Shown: piece by piece, positions 51,832 to 60,116 of the stretch
Position numbering within the stretch: the stretch's first letter is position 1
Layout: each line of letters opens with the position of its first letter
NCBI GenBank assembly: GCA_016202695.1
Contig: JACQOE010000019.1
Span: 61,477 to 125,476 of the forward strand
Direction: 5' to 3'
DNA length: 64,000 nucleotides
Origin: Pseudomonadota bacterium
GTDB lineage: Bacteria > Pseudomonadota > Alphaproteobacteria > JACQOE01
Translations under genes and position numbers: made by a program
The notes under the pieces: generated by a model
Seen by the model: only the letters and a program-made list of their open reading frames with translations
The model's database searches: none
Told to the model about the DNA's origin: nothing

Positions 51832-51900
51832 ATTTTCTAATTCGCCATTGCACGCCCCCGCGGAATCGGCTAAGGATTCCCGGTGCGGAGGCAACGACCC

Positions 51901-52782
51901 ATGACCCATGTTCCGGCCATTCACGATCGGATCGGGCGAGACGCCGGCGCCCCCGGCGGCGGGCGAGGTGCGCGCGGGCGCTCGCTCGCTCTCGTCGGTG
52001 GATGCGAGGCGCCCGCGGCCGCGTCGGCGGTGGTGGCGATCGTCGGGGCCGGACCGGGCGATCCGAACCTGCTGACGCTACGGGCGGTGCAACTCCTGCA
52101 GGCGGCCGACGTCGTCGTTTACGACCGGCTGGTGGGGCCGGGAATCCTGGCCTATGCCGGCCCGGCGGCGGAGCGCATCTACGTCGGCAAGGCCAGGGGC
52201 GACGACCCGCGTCTCCAGGACGGAATCAACGAGCTCCTCGTCCGCCTCGCCCGCCAGGGCAAGCGGGTGGTGCGGCTCAAGGGCGGCGATCCGCTTGTCT
52301 TCGGCAGGGGCGGGGAGGAGCGGGCCCATCTCGAGCGTGCCGGAGTGACGGTCGAGGTCGTCCCCGGCATCACCGCGGCCACGGGCTGCGGGGCGTCCGC
52401 CGGCATTCCCTTGACGCTCCGCGGCGTGGCCCAGGCGGTGACGCTGGTGACCGGGCATGGCGAGGACGGCGAGCCGGATCTCGATTGGGCGGCCCTCGCC
52501 CGTCTCGGGCATACCCTCGTCGTCTACATGGGGCTCGCCAAGGCGGAGGTGATCGCGGGCAAACTGATCGGGCACGGCCTCCATCCCGGCACGCCTTCGG
52601 CGATCGTCGAGAACGGGACCCTGCCGAGCGAGCGGGTCCTGACCGGCCGGCTCGACGAGTTGGGCCGGATGGTGCGTGCGCATCGCGTGACGGGGCCGGC
52701 CCTGATCGTGATCGGCGAGGTCGTGCGCCAGGCGCACGAGGTCCTCGCGGACGAGCGCCCGGCGATGGCGCTCGCCGTCTGA
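51901..52782 (+). CDS. cobA: Uroporphyrinogen-III C-methyltransferase (siroheme pathway)
   Basis: This 293-aa SUMT contains the methyltransferase domain only. The signature is VAIVGAGPGDPNLLTLRAVQ, then YDRLVGPGILAY, RLKGGDPLVFGRGGEE and VVPGITAATGCGASAGIPLT. An N-terminal extension of about 40 residues precedes it; the oxidase/ferrochelatase half of CysG is absent, so other genes must complete siroheme. It transfers two methyl groups from SAM to uroporphyrinogen III in the cytoplasm. GGAGG sits eight bases before the ATG. It heads a tightly spaced operon with DUF2849, sulfite/nitrite reductase and DUF934 genes, and so probably supplies siroheme to the reductase. Confidence 0.92.
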   Translation: MTHVPAIHDRIGRDAGAPGGGRGARGRSLALVGGCEAPAAASAVVAIVGAGPGDPNLLTLRAVQLLQAADVVVYDRLVGPGILAYAGPAAERIYVGKARGDDPRLQDGINELLVRLARQGKRVVRLKGGDPLVFGRGGEERAHLERAGVTVEVVPGITAATGCGASAGIPLTLRGVAQAVTLVTGHGEDGEPDLDWAALARLGHTLVVYMGLAKAEVIAGKLIGHGLHPGTPSAIVENGTLPSERVLTGRLDELGRMVRAHRVTGPALIVIGEVVRQAHEVLADERPAMALAV

Positions 52783-52794
52783 AAGGTGGGCCGC

Positions 52795-53127
52795 ATGCCG
52801 CGCACGATCGTGACCGCGAATCGGCTACGCGACGGCGAGGTGGTCTACCTCGCCCCCGGAGGGCGCTGGGCCGAGCGGCTCGTCGAGGCGGAAGCCGCCG
52901 AATCGGAGCCGGATCTGGCCCGCCTCCTCGCGACCGCCGAACAGGCGGTGCGGGCCCTGCTGGTGGTCGGCCCTTACGAGATGCCGGTCGAGCGGGCGGA
53001 GGGGGAGCTGCGCCCGCTGTCCCAGCGCGAGCGCATCCGGGCGCTGGGCCCGACGGTGCGGGCCGACCTCGGCAAGCAAGCCTACCAAGCAGCGGTCAGA
53101 AGGAGCGTGGCCGATGTACCGGTATGA
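52795..53127 (+). CDS. DUF2849 protein
   Basis: This 110-aa protein matches the DUF2849 family, which in alphaproteobacteria is usually encoded between the siroheme methyltransferase and the sulfite reductase. Typical sequence is TANRLRDGEVVYLAPGGRWA, then RALLVVGPYEMPVERAEGEL and SQRERIRALGPTVRADLG. The function is unknown; it may aid assembly or electron supply of the reductase. AAAGGTGGG precedes the ATG. Its end overlaps the reductase start by 14 bases, implying translational coupling. Confidence 0.85.
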   Translation: MPRTIVTANRLRDGEVVYLAPGGRWAERLVEAEAAESEPDLARLLATAEQAVRALLVVGPYEMPVERAEGELRPLSQRERIRALGPTVRADLGKQAYQAAVRRSVADVPV

Positions 53128-54769
53128 CGAGCTCGACCGCACGCTGGTCGGCGAGCGGGTCGAACAGTTCCGGGACCAAGTCGCGCGCCGGCTGACGGGC
53201 GAGTTGAGCGAGGACGAGTTCCGTCCGCTCCGCCTGATGAACGGGCTCTATCTGCAGCTCCACGCCTACATGCTCCGCGTGGCCATCCCCTACGGCACGC
53301 TGTCGGCGCGGCAGATGCGCATGCTGGCGCACGTCGCCCGCCGCTACGACAAGGGCTACGGCCACTTCACCACCCGCCAGAACATTCAGTTCAACTGGCC
53401 GCGGCTCGAGGACGTGCCCGACATCCTGGCCGAGCTTGCCAGCGTCGACATGCACGCGATCCAGACCAGCGGCAACTCCATCCGCAACGTCACCGCCGAC
53501 CCCTACGCCGGGGTGGCGGCCGACGAGATCGAGGACCCGCGGATCACCGCCGAGATCATCCGCCAGTGGTCGACGCTGCATCCCGAGTTCTCGTTCCTGC
53601 CGCGCAAGTTCAAGATCGCGGTGACCGGCGCCCCGCACGACCGGGCTGCCGTGCGCGTGCACGACATCGGCCTGCGGATGCGGCGGAACGGAGAGGGCGA
53701 GGTGGGTTTCGAGGTCATCGTCGGCGGGGGGCAGGGTCGCACGCCGATCATCGGTCCGACCATCTGCGAGTTCCTGCCCAAGCGCCACCTGCTCTCCTAC
53801 ATCGAGGCGATCCTGCGCGTCTACAACCAGCTCGGCCGCCGCGACAACCTGTTCAAGGCCCGCATCAAGATACTGGTTCAGAGCGTGGGCGCCGCGCTCT
53901 TCGCCGAGATGGTCGAGGAGGAGTGGCAGCACCTGCGTGATGGCGCGTGCGAGCTGCCCGTCGAGGAGGTGGCGCGAATCGAGGCCCACTTCGCCTCGCC
54001 GCCTTACGAGGCGCTCGATCCGCATCCTCCCGCCTTCGCTGCGCGGCGGCTCGGCGACCGGGAGTTCGGGCGCTGGTGCCGGACCAACCTCGCCGCCCAC
54101 AAACGCCCCGGCTACGCCATCGTCAACATCTCGCTCAAGCCCGTCGGCGGCGTGCCGGGCGACGCCACGGCCGAGCAGATGGAGGCGATCGCCGACCTAG
54201 CCGAGCGCTTCGGCTTCGGCGAGATTCGCGTCACCCACGCGCAGAACCTGGTTCTCCCCGACGTCAGGCTTGGCGATGTCTATGCGGTATGGCAGGGCCT
54301 GGGCGACGCCGGGCTTGCCACCGCCAACATCGGGCTGGTCACCGACATCATCGCCTGCCCGGGACTCGATTACTGCAACCTCGCCAACGCGCGCTCGATC
54401 CCGGTTGCGCAGCGCATCTCGCAGCGCTTCGCCGAGATCGAGCGGCAATACGAAATCGGCGAGCTCAAGATCAAGATTTCCGGCTGCATCAACGCCTGCG
54501 GTCATCATCACGTCGGTCACATCGGCATCCTCGGCGTCGACAAGAAGGGCGAGGAGTTCTACCAGATCACGCTCGGCGGAAGCGGCGACGAGAACGCGGC
54601 CCTCGGCGATATCGTCGGGCCGGCGTTCTCCTACGACGCGGTCGTCGACGCCGTGGAGACCATTATCGCGACCTACCTCGCGGTCCGGCGGGAGGGTGAG
54701 CCGTTCCTCGCCACCTACCGCCGAGTGGGCCTCGCGCCCTTCAAGGAGAGGCTCTATGGCGCTCATTAA
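53114..54769 (+). CDS. cysI: Siroheme/[4Fe-4S] sulfite (or nitrite) reductase
   Basis: This 551-aa reductase has two ferrite-reductase repeats. The [4Fe-4S]/siroheme ligands are C415 and C421 (CPGLDYC) and C458 and C462 (SGCINACG). The substrate-binding basic residues fall in the YDKGYGHFTTRQNIQFNW and AHKRPGYAIVNISLKP regions. The family spans sulfite reductase CysI and assimilatory nitrite reductase. The cobA, DUF2849 and DUF934 neighbours favour sulfite reduction in sulfur assimilation. It works in the cytoplasm with an electron donor that is not encoded here. Confidence 0.9.
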   Translation: MYRYDELDRTLVGERVEQFRDQVARRLTGELSEDEFRPLRLMNGLYLQLHAYMLRVAIPYGTLSARQMRMLAHVARRYDKGYGHFTTRQNIQFNWPRLEDVPDILAELASVDMHAIQTSGNSIRNVTADPYAGVAADEIEDPRITAEIIRQWSTLHPEFSFLPRKFKIAVTGAPHDRAAVRVHDIGLRMRRNGEGEVGFEVIVGGGQGRTPIIGPTICEFLPKRHLLSYIEAILRVYNQLGRRDNLFKARIKILVQSVGAALFAEMVEEEWQHLRDGACELPVEEVARIEAHFASPPYEALDPHPPAFAARRLGDREFGRWCRTNLAAHKRPGYAIVNISLKPVGGVPGDATAEQMEAIADLAERFGFGEIRVTHAQNLVLPDVRLGDVYAVWQGLGDAGLATANIGLVTDIIACPGLDYCNLANARSIPVAQRISQRFAEIERQYEIGELKIKISGCINACGHHHVGHIGILGVDKKGEEFYQITLGGSGDENAALGDIVGPAFSYDAVVDAVETIIATYLAVRREGEPFLATYRRVGLAPFKERLYGAH

Positions 54770-55349
54770 GGATGGCGCGTTCGTCGACGATCCTTGGGTC
54801 GCGGTGGGCGACGATCCCGACCTGCCGGCGGGGGCTCCGGTCGTCGTCGGCCTTGATCGCTGGCAGCGCGATCGCGACAGTCTTCTCGGCCGCAATGGCC
54901 CACTCGGCATCCGGCTGAGGAGCGACCAATCGCCGGCGACCGTGGCCGCCGACCTGGGGCGGTTCGCGCTGGTGGCCCTCGAGTTCCCCAAGTTCACCGA
55001 CGGCAGGGCCTATTCCTACGCCCGGCTCCTGCGCGAGCGCTACGGCTTCAAGGGCGAGGTGCGGGCGGTAGGGAACGTGTTGCGCGATCAGATCTCCTTC
55101 ATGCGCCGGTGCGGCTTCGACGCCTTCGAGGTGCCCGAGCGCGCGCGCGAGGCGGGGTGGCTGCGCAACCTCGCCGGGCTGAGCGTCGTCTACCAGCGCG
55201 CCGCCGACGGCCGACGGCCCGCCTCCGTCCTGCGGCGGACGGAGGACGCCGCCGCCGAGGGCGTGCCGACCCAACCCCCCGGAGCCGGCCGGCATCGCGC
55301 ATCAAGCACGAAAAGTTGCTTGGCTGCCGGGCCGGGGCTCGGGGCCTGA
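54756..55349 (+). CDS. DUF934 protein (sulfur-assimilation associated)
   Basis: This 197-aa protein has the DUF934 core in residues 5-150: DPWVAVGDDPDLPAGAPVVV, PLGIRLRSDQSP, the conserved ALEFPKFTDGRAYSYARLLR and GEVRAVGNVLRDQISFMRRC. FDAFEVPERAREAGW follows. The last 45 residues are not conserved. This family regularly follows sulfite reductase genes and is thought to support sulfate or sulfite reduction. The start overlaps the reductase end by 14 bases with AAGGAGAGG in front. The usual next gene, PAPS/APS reductase cysH, is missing here; a LysR remnant lies there instead. Confidence 0.85.
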   Translation: MALIKDGAFVDDPWVAVGDDPDLPAGAPVVVGLDRWQRDRDSLLGRNGPLGIRLRSDQSPATVAADLGRFALVALEFPKFTDGRAYSYARLLRERYGFKGEVRAVGNVLRDQISFMRRCGFDAFEVPERAREAGWLRNLAGLSVVYQRAADGRRPASVLRRTEDAAAEGVPTQPPGAGRHRASSTKSCLAAGPGLGA

Positions 55350-55422
55350 CCGCCAGCCGGATCGTTCCCCTTCCAACCGGCCCGGCGACCCCGGCGCGGA
55401 CCACGGGGGCAAGCCCCGGCTC

Positions 55423-55625
55423 CGCGCTCGGCGCCTTCCGCTCGATGAGCGCCGTGAGCCTGGGCAGGATCAGGAACGCGGCGGGCCCGGACATGGCGAA
55501 GGTGAAGGTCCGGACCTCGCGGCTGGCCTCGAAGGTGACGTGATCGAGGGCGGTTTCGATCTCCCCCAGGGCGTGACGGATCGGACCGGCCGGCCCGCAG
55601 GCGCGTCGGATGGGCTGGAGCCTGC
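55423..55625 (-). pseudogene. LysR-type regulator remnant
   Basis: The minus strand encodes about 65 residues that look like the linker and first strand of a LysR effector domain: PAGPIRHALGEIETAL, FEASREVRTFTFAMSGPAAF and LILPRLTALIERKAPSA. The HTH domain and the rest of the effector domain are absent, and no start codon fits. It is probably a leftover from a deletion near the end of the sulfite reductase operon. The rest of 55350-55840 holds only the MerR-type promoter. Confidence 0.5.
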
Positions 55626-55773
55626 TTCCGGCCGGTCGAGTTTCCGATGATGGACGTGCGCTCGGTCGGGGCGGGGAGCTCGGCCGCCCGGGTCGACGCG
55701 GGCAGCCTTGGGGAAAGGGGCGATCCTTTACCCAGCCGGGGGGGTGCCCGCCGGGTGACCCTGCGCATGGCCA

Positions 55774-55804
55774 TTGAATCTCCAGTAACTGGAGGATGTA
55801 GACT
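55774..55804 (+). promoter_or_regulatory. MerR-type promoter with 19-bp spacer and dyad operator
   Basis: TTGAAT (55774-55779) and TAGACT (55799-55804) are separated by 19 bases, the over-long spacing typical of MerR-activated promoters. The spacer contains the perfect dyad CTCCAGTAACTGGAG (55780-55794). It points toward the MerR-family gene and predicts autoregulation, with transcription starting near 55811. Confidence 0.75.
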
Positions 55805-55840
55805 TGCCTCGTGGCGCTGGAGACTTCATTGGTTTCGAGC

Positions 55841-56338
55841 ATGACGGAGCCGATCTACCGCATCGGAGAAGCCGCAAGGGCTTCGGGCGTAAGCGTACGG
55901 ACCATCCGGTTCTACGAGGAGGTCGGGCTGGTTCCCAAGGCGCAGCGCCGCAACGGAGCTGCGCGCACGGGGGGCGAGCGCCTGTACCGGGAGGCCGACG
56001 TGGCCCGGCTAAGGTTCATTCACCGGGCCCGCGCCCTCGACCTCGGGCTCGACGACATCCGCATGCTCCTCACCATCGTCGAGCGGGGCGAGTGCCCTGG
56101 CGGGAGCGAAAATTACCGTGTGGTTATCGGCCGTCACTTGGCCGAGATCGACCAGCGGCTGGCCCGCCTCGCGGCGTTGCGGGACCAGATCGAGGGCCTG
56201 CTGGCGCGAGGCAACGACTCCTCGGGCCAGGCGTGCGTGGAGGCCGGGTGCGAGTGCCTAGGCGCAGCCGTGGAACCAGGGCCTCTCGCCCGCCAGGGGA
56301 CCGTGACTAGGGTCAAGAATGGAGGAGAGCATGTGTGA
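55841..56338 (+). CDS. MerR-family metal-responsive regulator
   Basis: This 165-aa protein has the MerR winged helix (YRIGEAARASGVSVRTIRFY, residues 6-25) and the RLYREADVARLRFIHRARAL region. A dimerisation helix of about 40 residues follows. Cys C85 (ERGECPGG) stands at the metal-binding position used by ZntR and CadR. A C-terminal CVEAGCEC cluster gives C132, C137 and C139, so a Zn, Cd, Pb or Cu-type ligand set is likely. The ATG at 55841 fits the predicted transcription start; a GTG at 55811 would be leaderless. Its stop overlaps the next small gene. No metal exporter follows directly, so its regulon is unclear. Confidence 0.85.
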   Translation: MTEPIYRIGEAARASGVSVRTIRFYEEVGLVPKAQRRNGAARTGGERLYREADVARLRFIHRARALDLGLDDIRMLLTIVERGECPGGSENYRVVIGRHLAEIDQRLARLAALRDQIEGLLARGNDSSGQACVEAGCECLGAAVEPGPLARQGTVTRVKNGGEHV

Positions 56339-56537
56339 GTTTTGCGGCTGTGGCATGAGAAAGGACCTCGCGTCCCGCGAGGGGCATGTTCGTGAGGATC
56401 GAACCCCCATCAAGGAGCGAGCCCTTTCGAATCCCGGCCGGGGCCGGGGTCTCGAGGCGTATGCCGTCGACCCCGGTCCGGGCCGGCGGAGCGCGGAAGG
56501 CCGGGAGGCCGAGGTTCGGCACGACGCACCCCGGTAA
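56331..56537 (+). CDS. Small Cys-rich protein starting MCEFCGCG
   Basis: This frame of 68 aa starts within the MerR gene end, with GGAGGAG as ribosome site inside that gene. The N terminus MCEFCGCGMRKD resembles the metal-binding CxxCGCG head of HypB-like nickel chaperones. The rest is Arg/Gly-rich and unlike any family I know, and may be partly non-native. Because of the strong ribosome site and coupling to a metal regulator, a short metal-binding peptide is plausible. No distinct feature was seen between it and the next gene. Confidence 0.4.
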   Translation: MCEFCGCGMRKDLASREGHVREDRTPIKERALSNPGRGRGLEAYAVDPGPGRRSAEGREAEVRHDAPR

Positions 56538-56636
56538 CGGGTCGGCCCGGCGGACCTCGGCGGTGCCGAGGCCTTTGCCCACCCGACCGCAGCCCGGGCC
56601 GCGGGCGACACGGCGCTGGGGCGGAAGAGTCCGGCC

Positions 56637-57167
56637 ATGAATAGGGCCTACTGGCACCTGCTCCGACTCTGGATTCGCTATCGCCGGGGCCGCCTGCCGC
56701 CGGCCACGATGCCCAAGTCCGTGTGGTACTTCGCCTACGGCGCGAATATGCACGAACGGGTCTTCTGCGAACGCCGGCATGTCCGACCGGCCGAGACCAG
56801 GCTGGGCCGGCTGCCGGGTTACCGCTTGTGCTTCAGCGTGGCCGGGGGCATGCGGCCGGGCGTCTCGGCGCCTGCCAACATCGTCGAGGCTGCGGGCGCG
56901 AACGTTCATGGGGTGCTCTATCGGTTGCCCCTGAGCGAGTTCGCCCGGCTGGATGCGAGCGAAGGCCGCCAGTACACATACCTGTGGACGGAGGCCGCCG
57001 ACAGCGCCGGGACCGTGCTGCCGGTGGTGACGTATCGCGTCGCCACCGACGCATGCGAAGGCCGGCCTTCGCGCCCTTATCTCGACCGAATCCGCGAGGC
57101 GGCCCGCCTGCGAGGGCTTCCCGCGGACTACGTCGCCTTCCTGGATTCGGTCGAGGCCCGCGAGTGA
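56637..57167 (+). CDS. Gamma-glutamylcyclotransferase-like protein 1 (GGCT/AIG2 fold)
   Basis: This 176-aa protein has the GGCT fold: the glycine loop YFAYGANMHE (residues 31-40; YGSN in the family) and the catalytic Glu as E109 in ARLDASEGRQY, followed by YLWTEAADSAG. Family members form 5-oxoproline from gamma-glutamyl amino acids or gamma-glutamyl-amines. A possible alternative start is MPKSVWYFAYG at 56709; the first 24 residues are basic and hydrophobic. A paralogue lies at 59432, with two membrane proteins between. The 5-oxoproline product class is notable beside oxoprolinase-family genes, but they are more than 8 kb away. Confidence 0.82.
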   Translation: MNRAYWHLLRLWIRYRRGRLPPATMPKSVWYFAYGANMHERVFCERRHVRPAETRLGRLPGYRLCFSVAGGMRPGVSAPANIVEAAGANVHGVLYRLPLSEFARLDASEGRQYTYLWTEAADSAGTVLPVVTYRVATDACEGRPSRPYLDRIREAARLRGLPADYVAFLDSVEARE

Positions 57168-58204
57168 CCCGCACGGCGCGCGGCGCGCGCATGGGCTTGC
57201 GCGCGTGGCTGGGAGGGTTGGTCGCGCTGGCGGCGCTCGCCTGGCTCCTCAGGGGCCTGGAATTCGATCGCCTGCCCACGCTCCTCGCCCGGGCGGACCT
57301 TCGCCTCCTCGCCCTGGTTCCGGTGGCGATCGCGGGAGAGCAGGTCGTGCGGGCGTGGAAGTGGCGGCAGCTCCTGCATCCGGTGAGAGCGATCCCGACA
57401 CCGACCCTGTTCTCGGCCATCATGGCGGGATACCTCGTGGGACTTTTCGTTCCCGTTGCCGGAAGCCCGTTCGCGCGGGCCTGGCTGGTCGCGCGCCGGG
57501 CGGGGCTGAAGGTTACGACGGTGTTGGCGACCGTCGCCACCGATCGCCTCGTCGACGGGCTCGTCTTCGCGGCGCTGGCGATCGCGGCGCTCGCGGCGGG
57601 CCTCTTTCCCGATCCGACGGGGGGCCTCCGGAATGTGCTCCTGCTTGCGGCACTGGCGAGCCTCGGCGGCCTTCTCGCCGTCCTCGCCGCACTCGTTCAT
57701 GTGCGGCGCCGGGGTCCCGCCGGGGGATGGCCGGCGCGGGCGGCGCGCGCCCTTCCCGGCCGGCTTGGCGTCGGCGCGCACCGCCTCGTCCTCTCGTTCG
57801 TCGAGGGGATCGTCTGGCCGGCGCAGGCATGGCGCGGACTCGCCGTCCTCGCGGCGGCGGTGGCGATGAAGGGGATCGCGGCGAGCCATTTCCTGTGGGC
57901 CGGGCTGGCGCTGGGGCTCGTGCTCGACCCGGGCGCGTACGTCGCTCTCCTCGTGCTTCTCGGGTTTCTGGTCATACTCGCCCACGCCGCCCGCGTGCCC
58001 GGCGGGTTTGTCCTGGGCGGCATCTTCGCCCTCGGGCTCATGGGTGTGGAGGAGGGGGCGGCGCTCGCGATGGTGCTCGCGGTGCAGCTTTCCAGCCTCG
58101 CCGTGGTCGGCGCCTTCGGCGCCCTCGCCCTCTGGCGGGAGGGGCTCGCGATCGCGCGGATGAAGGCCGAGGTCGCGGCCCATGCCGGGGGACACGCGGG
58201 ATAG
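57164..58204 (+). CDS. UPF0104/lysylphosphatidylglycerol-synthase-TM-like membrane protein
   Basis: This 346-aa integral membrane protein has about eight hydrophobic helices. It has the family motif VRAWKWRQLLHPV near residue 62, LVGLFVPVAGSPFARAWLV near 90, and VATDRLVDGLVF near 125. Such proteins include the transmembrane (flippase) part of MprF and relatives of unknown role. The GTG at 57164 overlaps the previous stop and has GAGG seven bases upstream; ATG 57191 is the alternative without a ribosome site. It overlaps the MFS gene by 23 bases, so these are one translationally coupled operon. Confidence 0.72.
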   Translation: MTRTARGARMGLRAWLGGLVALAALAWLLRGLEFDRLPTLLARADLRLLALVPVAIAGEQVVRAWKWRQLLHPVRAIPTPTLFSAIMAGYLVGLFVPVAGSPFARAWLVARRAGLKVTTVLATVATDRLVDGLVFAALAIAALAAGLFPDPTGGLRNVLLLAALASLGGLLAVLAALVHVRRRGPAGGWPARAARALPGRLGVGAHRLVLSFVEGIVWPAQAWRGLAVLAAAVAMKGIAASHFLWAGLALGLVLDPGAYVALLVLLGFLVILAHAARVPGGFVLGGIFALGLMGVEEGAALAMVLAVQLSSLAVVGAFGALALWREGLAIARMKAEVAAHAGGHAG

Positions 58205-59435
58205 GCGCTTTCGGCGGATCGCCGCGGCCGGCATCCTGTTCCAGGGGGGCGCCGCCGCGACCGACACCGCGACCGTGATCTCGGCGCTGGTGCACGGCTT
58301 GAGCGGCAGCGCCTTCGCGGTGGGAGCGGCGGCGGCGATCGCGCGCTACGGCTGGCTATTCCCGCAGCTCGTCGTCGGCTACCTCGCGGAGCGCGCGACC
58401 CGCCGCATGCCCTTCTACATGGTTGGCGCGTTCGGGCGCGTGGCCTGCCTGGCCGCGGTGTGCGCCGTCCTCGTCCTGGCGCGGGAGCTTTCCGTCGCCG
58501 CAGCGGTGGCGGCCTTCTTCGTCGCCTGGACGGCGTACGCGTTCGTCGCCGGGATCGTGGCGGTTCCCTACAACGACATCGTCGCCCGTGCGGTCCCCTC
58601 GGAGCGGCGCAGCCGGCTGCTCGCGGCGCGTTTCTTCGGCGGCGGACTCCTCGCCTTCGGCGTGGCCTCCGCGGCGCGCGCCATCCTCGCCTCCGGGATC
58701 GGGGATGTGACGGGCTATGCCTTCGTCCTCGGCCTTGGCGCGGGACTTCTGCTTCTGTCCGCGATCTCGTTCGTCGCCGCCGGCGAGCCCGAGACGCCGG
58801 CGACCGCGCCTCCGAGCTCCTTTGGCGGCTTCCTCCGCAGCGGCGCCGCGGTCGTCCGGCGGGATCGGAGGTTCCGGCTGTTTCTTCTCAGCCGATGGTT
58901 CGGCGGGCTCGTGGTGATGGCGGTTCCGTTCTACGTGGTGCGGGCGGGGGCGGCGGGGGCCGGGCCCGCCGACGTGCCCCTGTTCCTGGCCGCGCAGACG
59001 GCCGGGGCGCTCCTCGCCAACCCGCTCTGGGGTTGGTGGGGGGACCGTCGGGGCAAGCGGTCGCTCCTCGAGCTGGTGGCCGCGCTCGGCGCGGTCGCGC
59101 CGGCGCTCGCGCTCCTGCTCTCCGACGGCCTCTCCCGGGAGGCGCTGATCGCGGGATTCGTCGGCGTCTTCTTCGTGCTCGGGGCGGTCGGGAACGGGGA
59201 TACGATCGCCCAGCTCGGCTATCTCATGGAGATCTCGCCCGACGAGCGCCGGCCGGCCTACAGCGGCTTCTTCAACGTGCTCGCCGCGCCCGCGGCGTTG
59301 CTTCCCCTTCTCGGCGCGGCGGTGGCGGAGGGCCTCTCCTTCACCGCGTTGTTCGCGGTCGCCCTGGCGGCTGCCGCGCTCCAGTACGCCAGCGTGCGGC
59401 GGCTGCGGGCCGCCGAGGCGTGGAGGCCGGCGTGA
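58182..59435 (+). CDS. Major facilitator superfamily transporter 2
   Basis: This 417-aa protein has about 12 hydrophobic helices. MFS features are FPQLVVGYLAERATRRMPFY near residue 66, FVAGIVAVPYNDIVARAVPS near 120 and PLWGWWGDRRGKRSLLELVA near 280, the last being the loop motif of the second half. It starts inside the end of the UPF0104 gene, and its stop overlaps the GTG of the second GGCT-like gene. It may export the product or import the substrate of the flanking GGCT-like enzymes; the specificity is unknown. Confidence 0.85.
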   Translation: MPGDTRDRRFRRIAAAGILFQGGAAATDTATVISALVHGLSGSAFAVGAAAAIARYGWLFPQLVVGYLAERATRRMPFYMVGAFGRVACLAAVCAVLVLARELSVAAAVAAFFVAWTAYAFVAGIVAVPYNDIVARAVPSERRSRLLAARFFGGGLLAFGVASAARAILASGIGDVTGYAFVLGLGAGLLLLSAISFVAAGEPETPATAPPSSFGGFLRSGAAVVRRDRRFRLFLLSRWFGGLVVMAVPFYVVRAGAAGAGPADVPLFLAAQTAGALLANPLWGWWGDRRGKRSLLELVAALGAVAPALALLLSDGLSREALIAGFVGVFFVLGAVGNGDTIAQLGYLMEISPDERRPAYSGFFNVLAAPAALLPLLGAAVAEGLSFTALFAVALAAAALQYASVRRLRAAEAWRPA

Positions 59436-59965
59436 CGCGCTTCAAGTGGTGGCTCGCCAAGCTTCGCTACCGCCTGCGAGGGATCCGCCTCGAAGGCCGG
59501 CCCGCCGACGAGGTCTGGTACTTCGCTTTCGGCGCCAACATGCACGACGGCGCCTTTCGTGAGCGCCGGGGCCTGCGTCCTGCGGAGTGGCGGGCCGGCC
59601 GCGTCCGGGGATACCGACTGCGCTTCAATCTCGAAGGACGGCCGCGCGGCAAGGCGGCGCCCGCCAACATCTCGCCTGACCCCGGTTCGGAGGTGTGGGG
59701 GGTGCTGTACCGGATTACGTGCGAAGACCTGCTCCGTCTCGACTCGACGGAGGGCGTTCCGGGGCGGCGCTACCGGCACCTATGGGTCGATGCGGCGGAC
59801 ATCGGCGGAAATCCCCTGCGCGCCGTCACCTATATCGCCGAGGGAAACGAGCGCGACGGCAACCCGTCGCTGCGCTATATCACGCTCCTCCGCGAGGGGG
59901 CCCGCGCCCACGGCCTTCCCGATCCCTACATCAGGTTCCTGGAAGGCGTGAAGCACGCGGAGTGA
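59432..59965 (+). CDS. Gamma-glutamylcyclotransferase-like protein 2 (GGCT/AIG2 fold)
   Basis: This 177-aa paralogue of the gene at 56637 has WYFAFGANMHDG at residues 29-40 and catalytic Glu E107 in LRLDSTEGVPGRRY, then HLWVDAADIGG and LPDPYIRFLEGV. The two share most of the core (APANI, VWGVLYR) but differ in the first 25 residues. The GTG start overlaps the MFS stop. The pair flanks two membrane proteins in one operon, so the enzymes may serve different steps or substrates of one gamma-glutamyl pathway. A 150-base gap with nothing recognised separates it from the convergent cytochrome gene. Confidence 0.82.
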   Translation: MTRFKWWLAKLRYRLRGIRLEGRPADEVWYFAFGANMHDGAFRERRGLRPAEWRAGRVRGYRLRFNLEGRPRGKAAPANISPDPGSEVWGVLYRITCEDLLRLDSTEGVPGRRYRHLWVDAADIGGNPLRAVTYIAEGNERDGNPSLRYITLLREGARAHGLPDPYIRFLEGVKHAE

Positions 59966-60116
59966 TTCCGCGGCGTGCAGGCGGCTGCGGAAGTCGCCGG
60001 TTTCACCTCCGTGATCGCGAAAGAGCCGCTCCATCGATCGGTCCTCCCGTCGCTAGGCCACGGATCGATGCGTCGGCCTCCCTCCGAAGGGTAACAACGG
60101 CGACCGACGAGGCCGA

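Noticed and set aside
56386..56640. Second-phase frame of about 84 codons over the Cys-rich mini-gene
   Set aside because: No ribosome site and Arg/Pro-rich composition; the MCEFCGCG frame has the better start.
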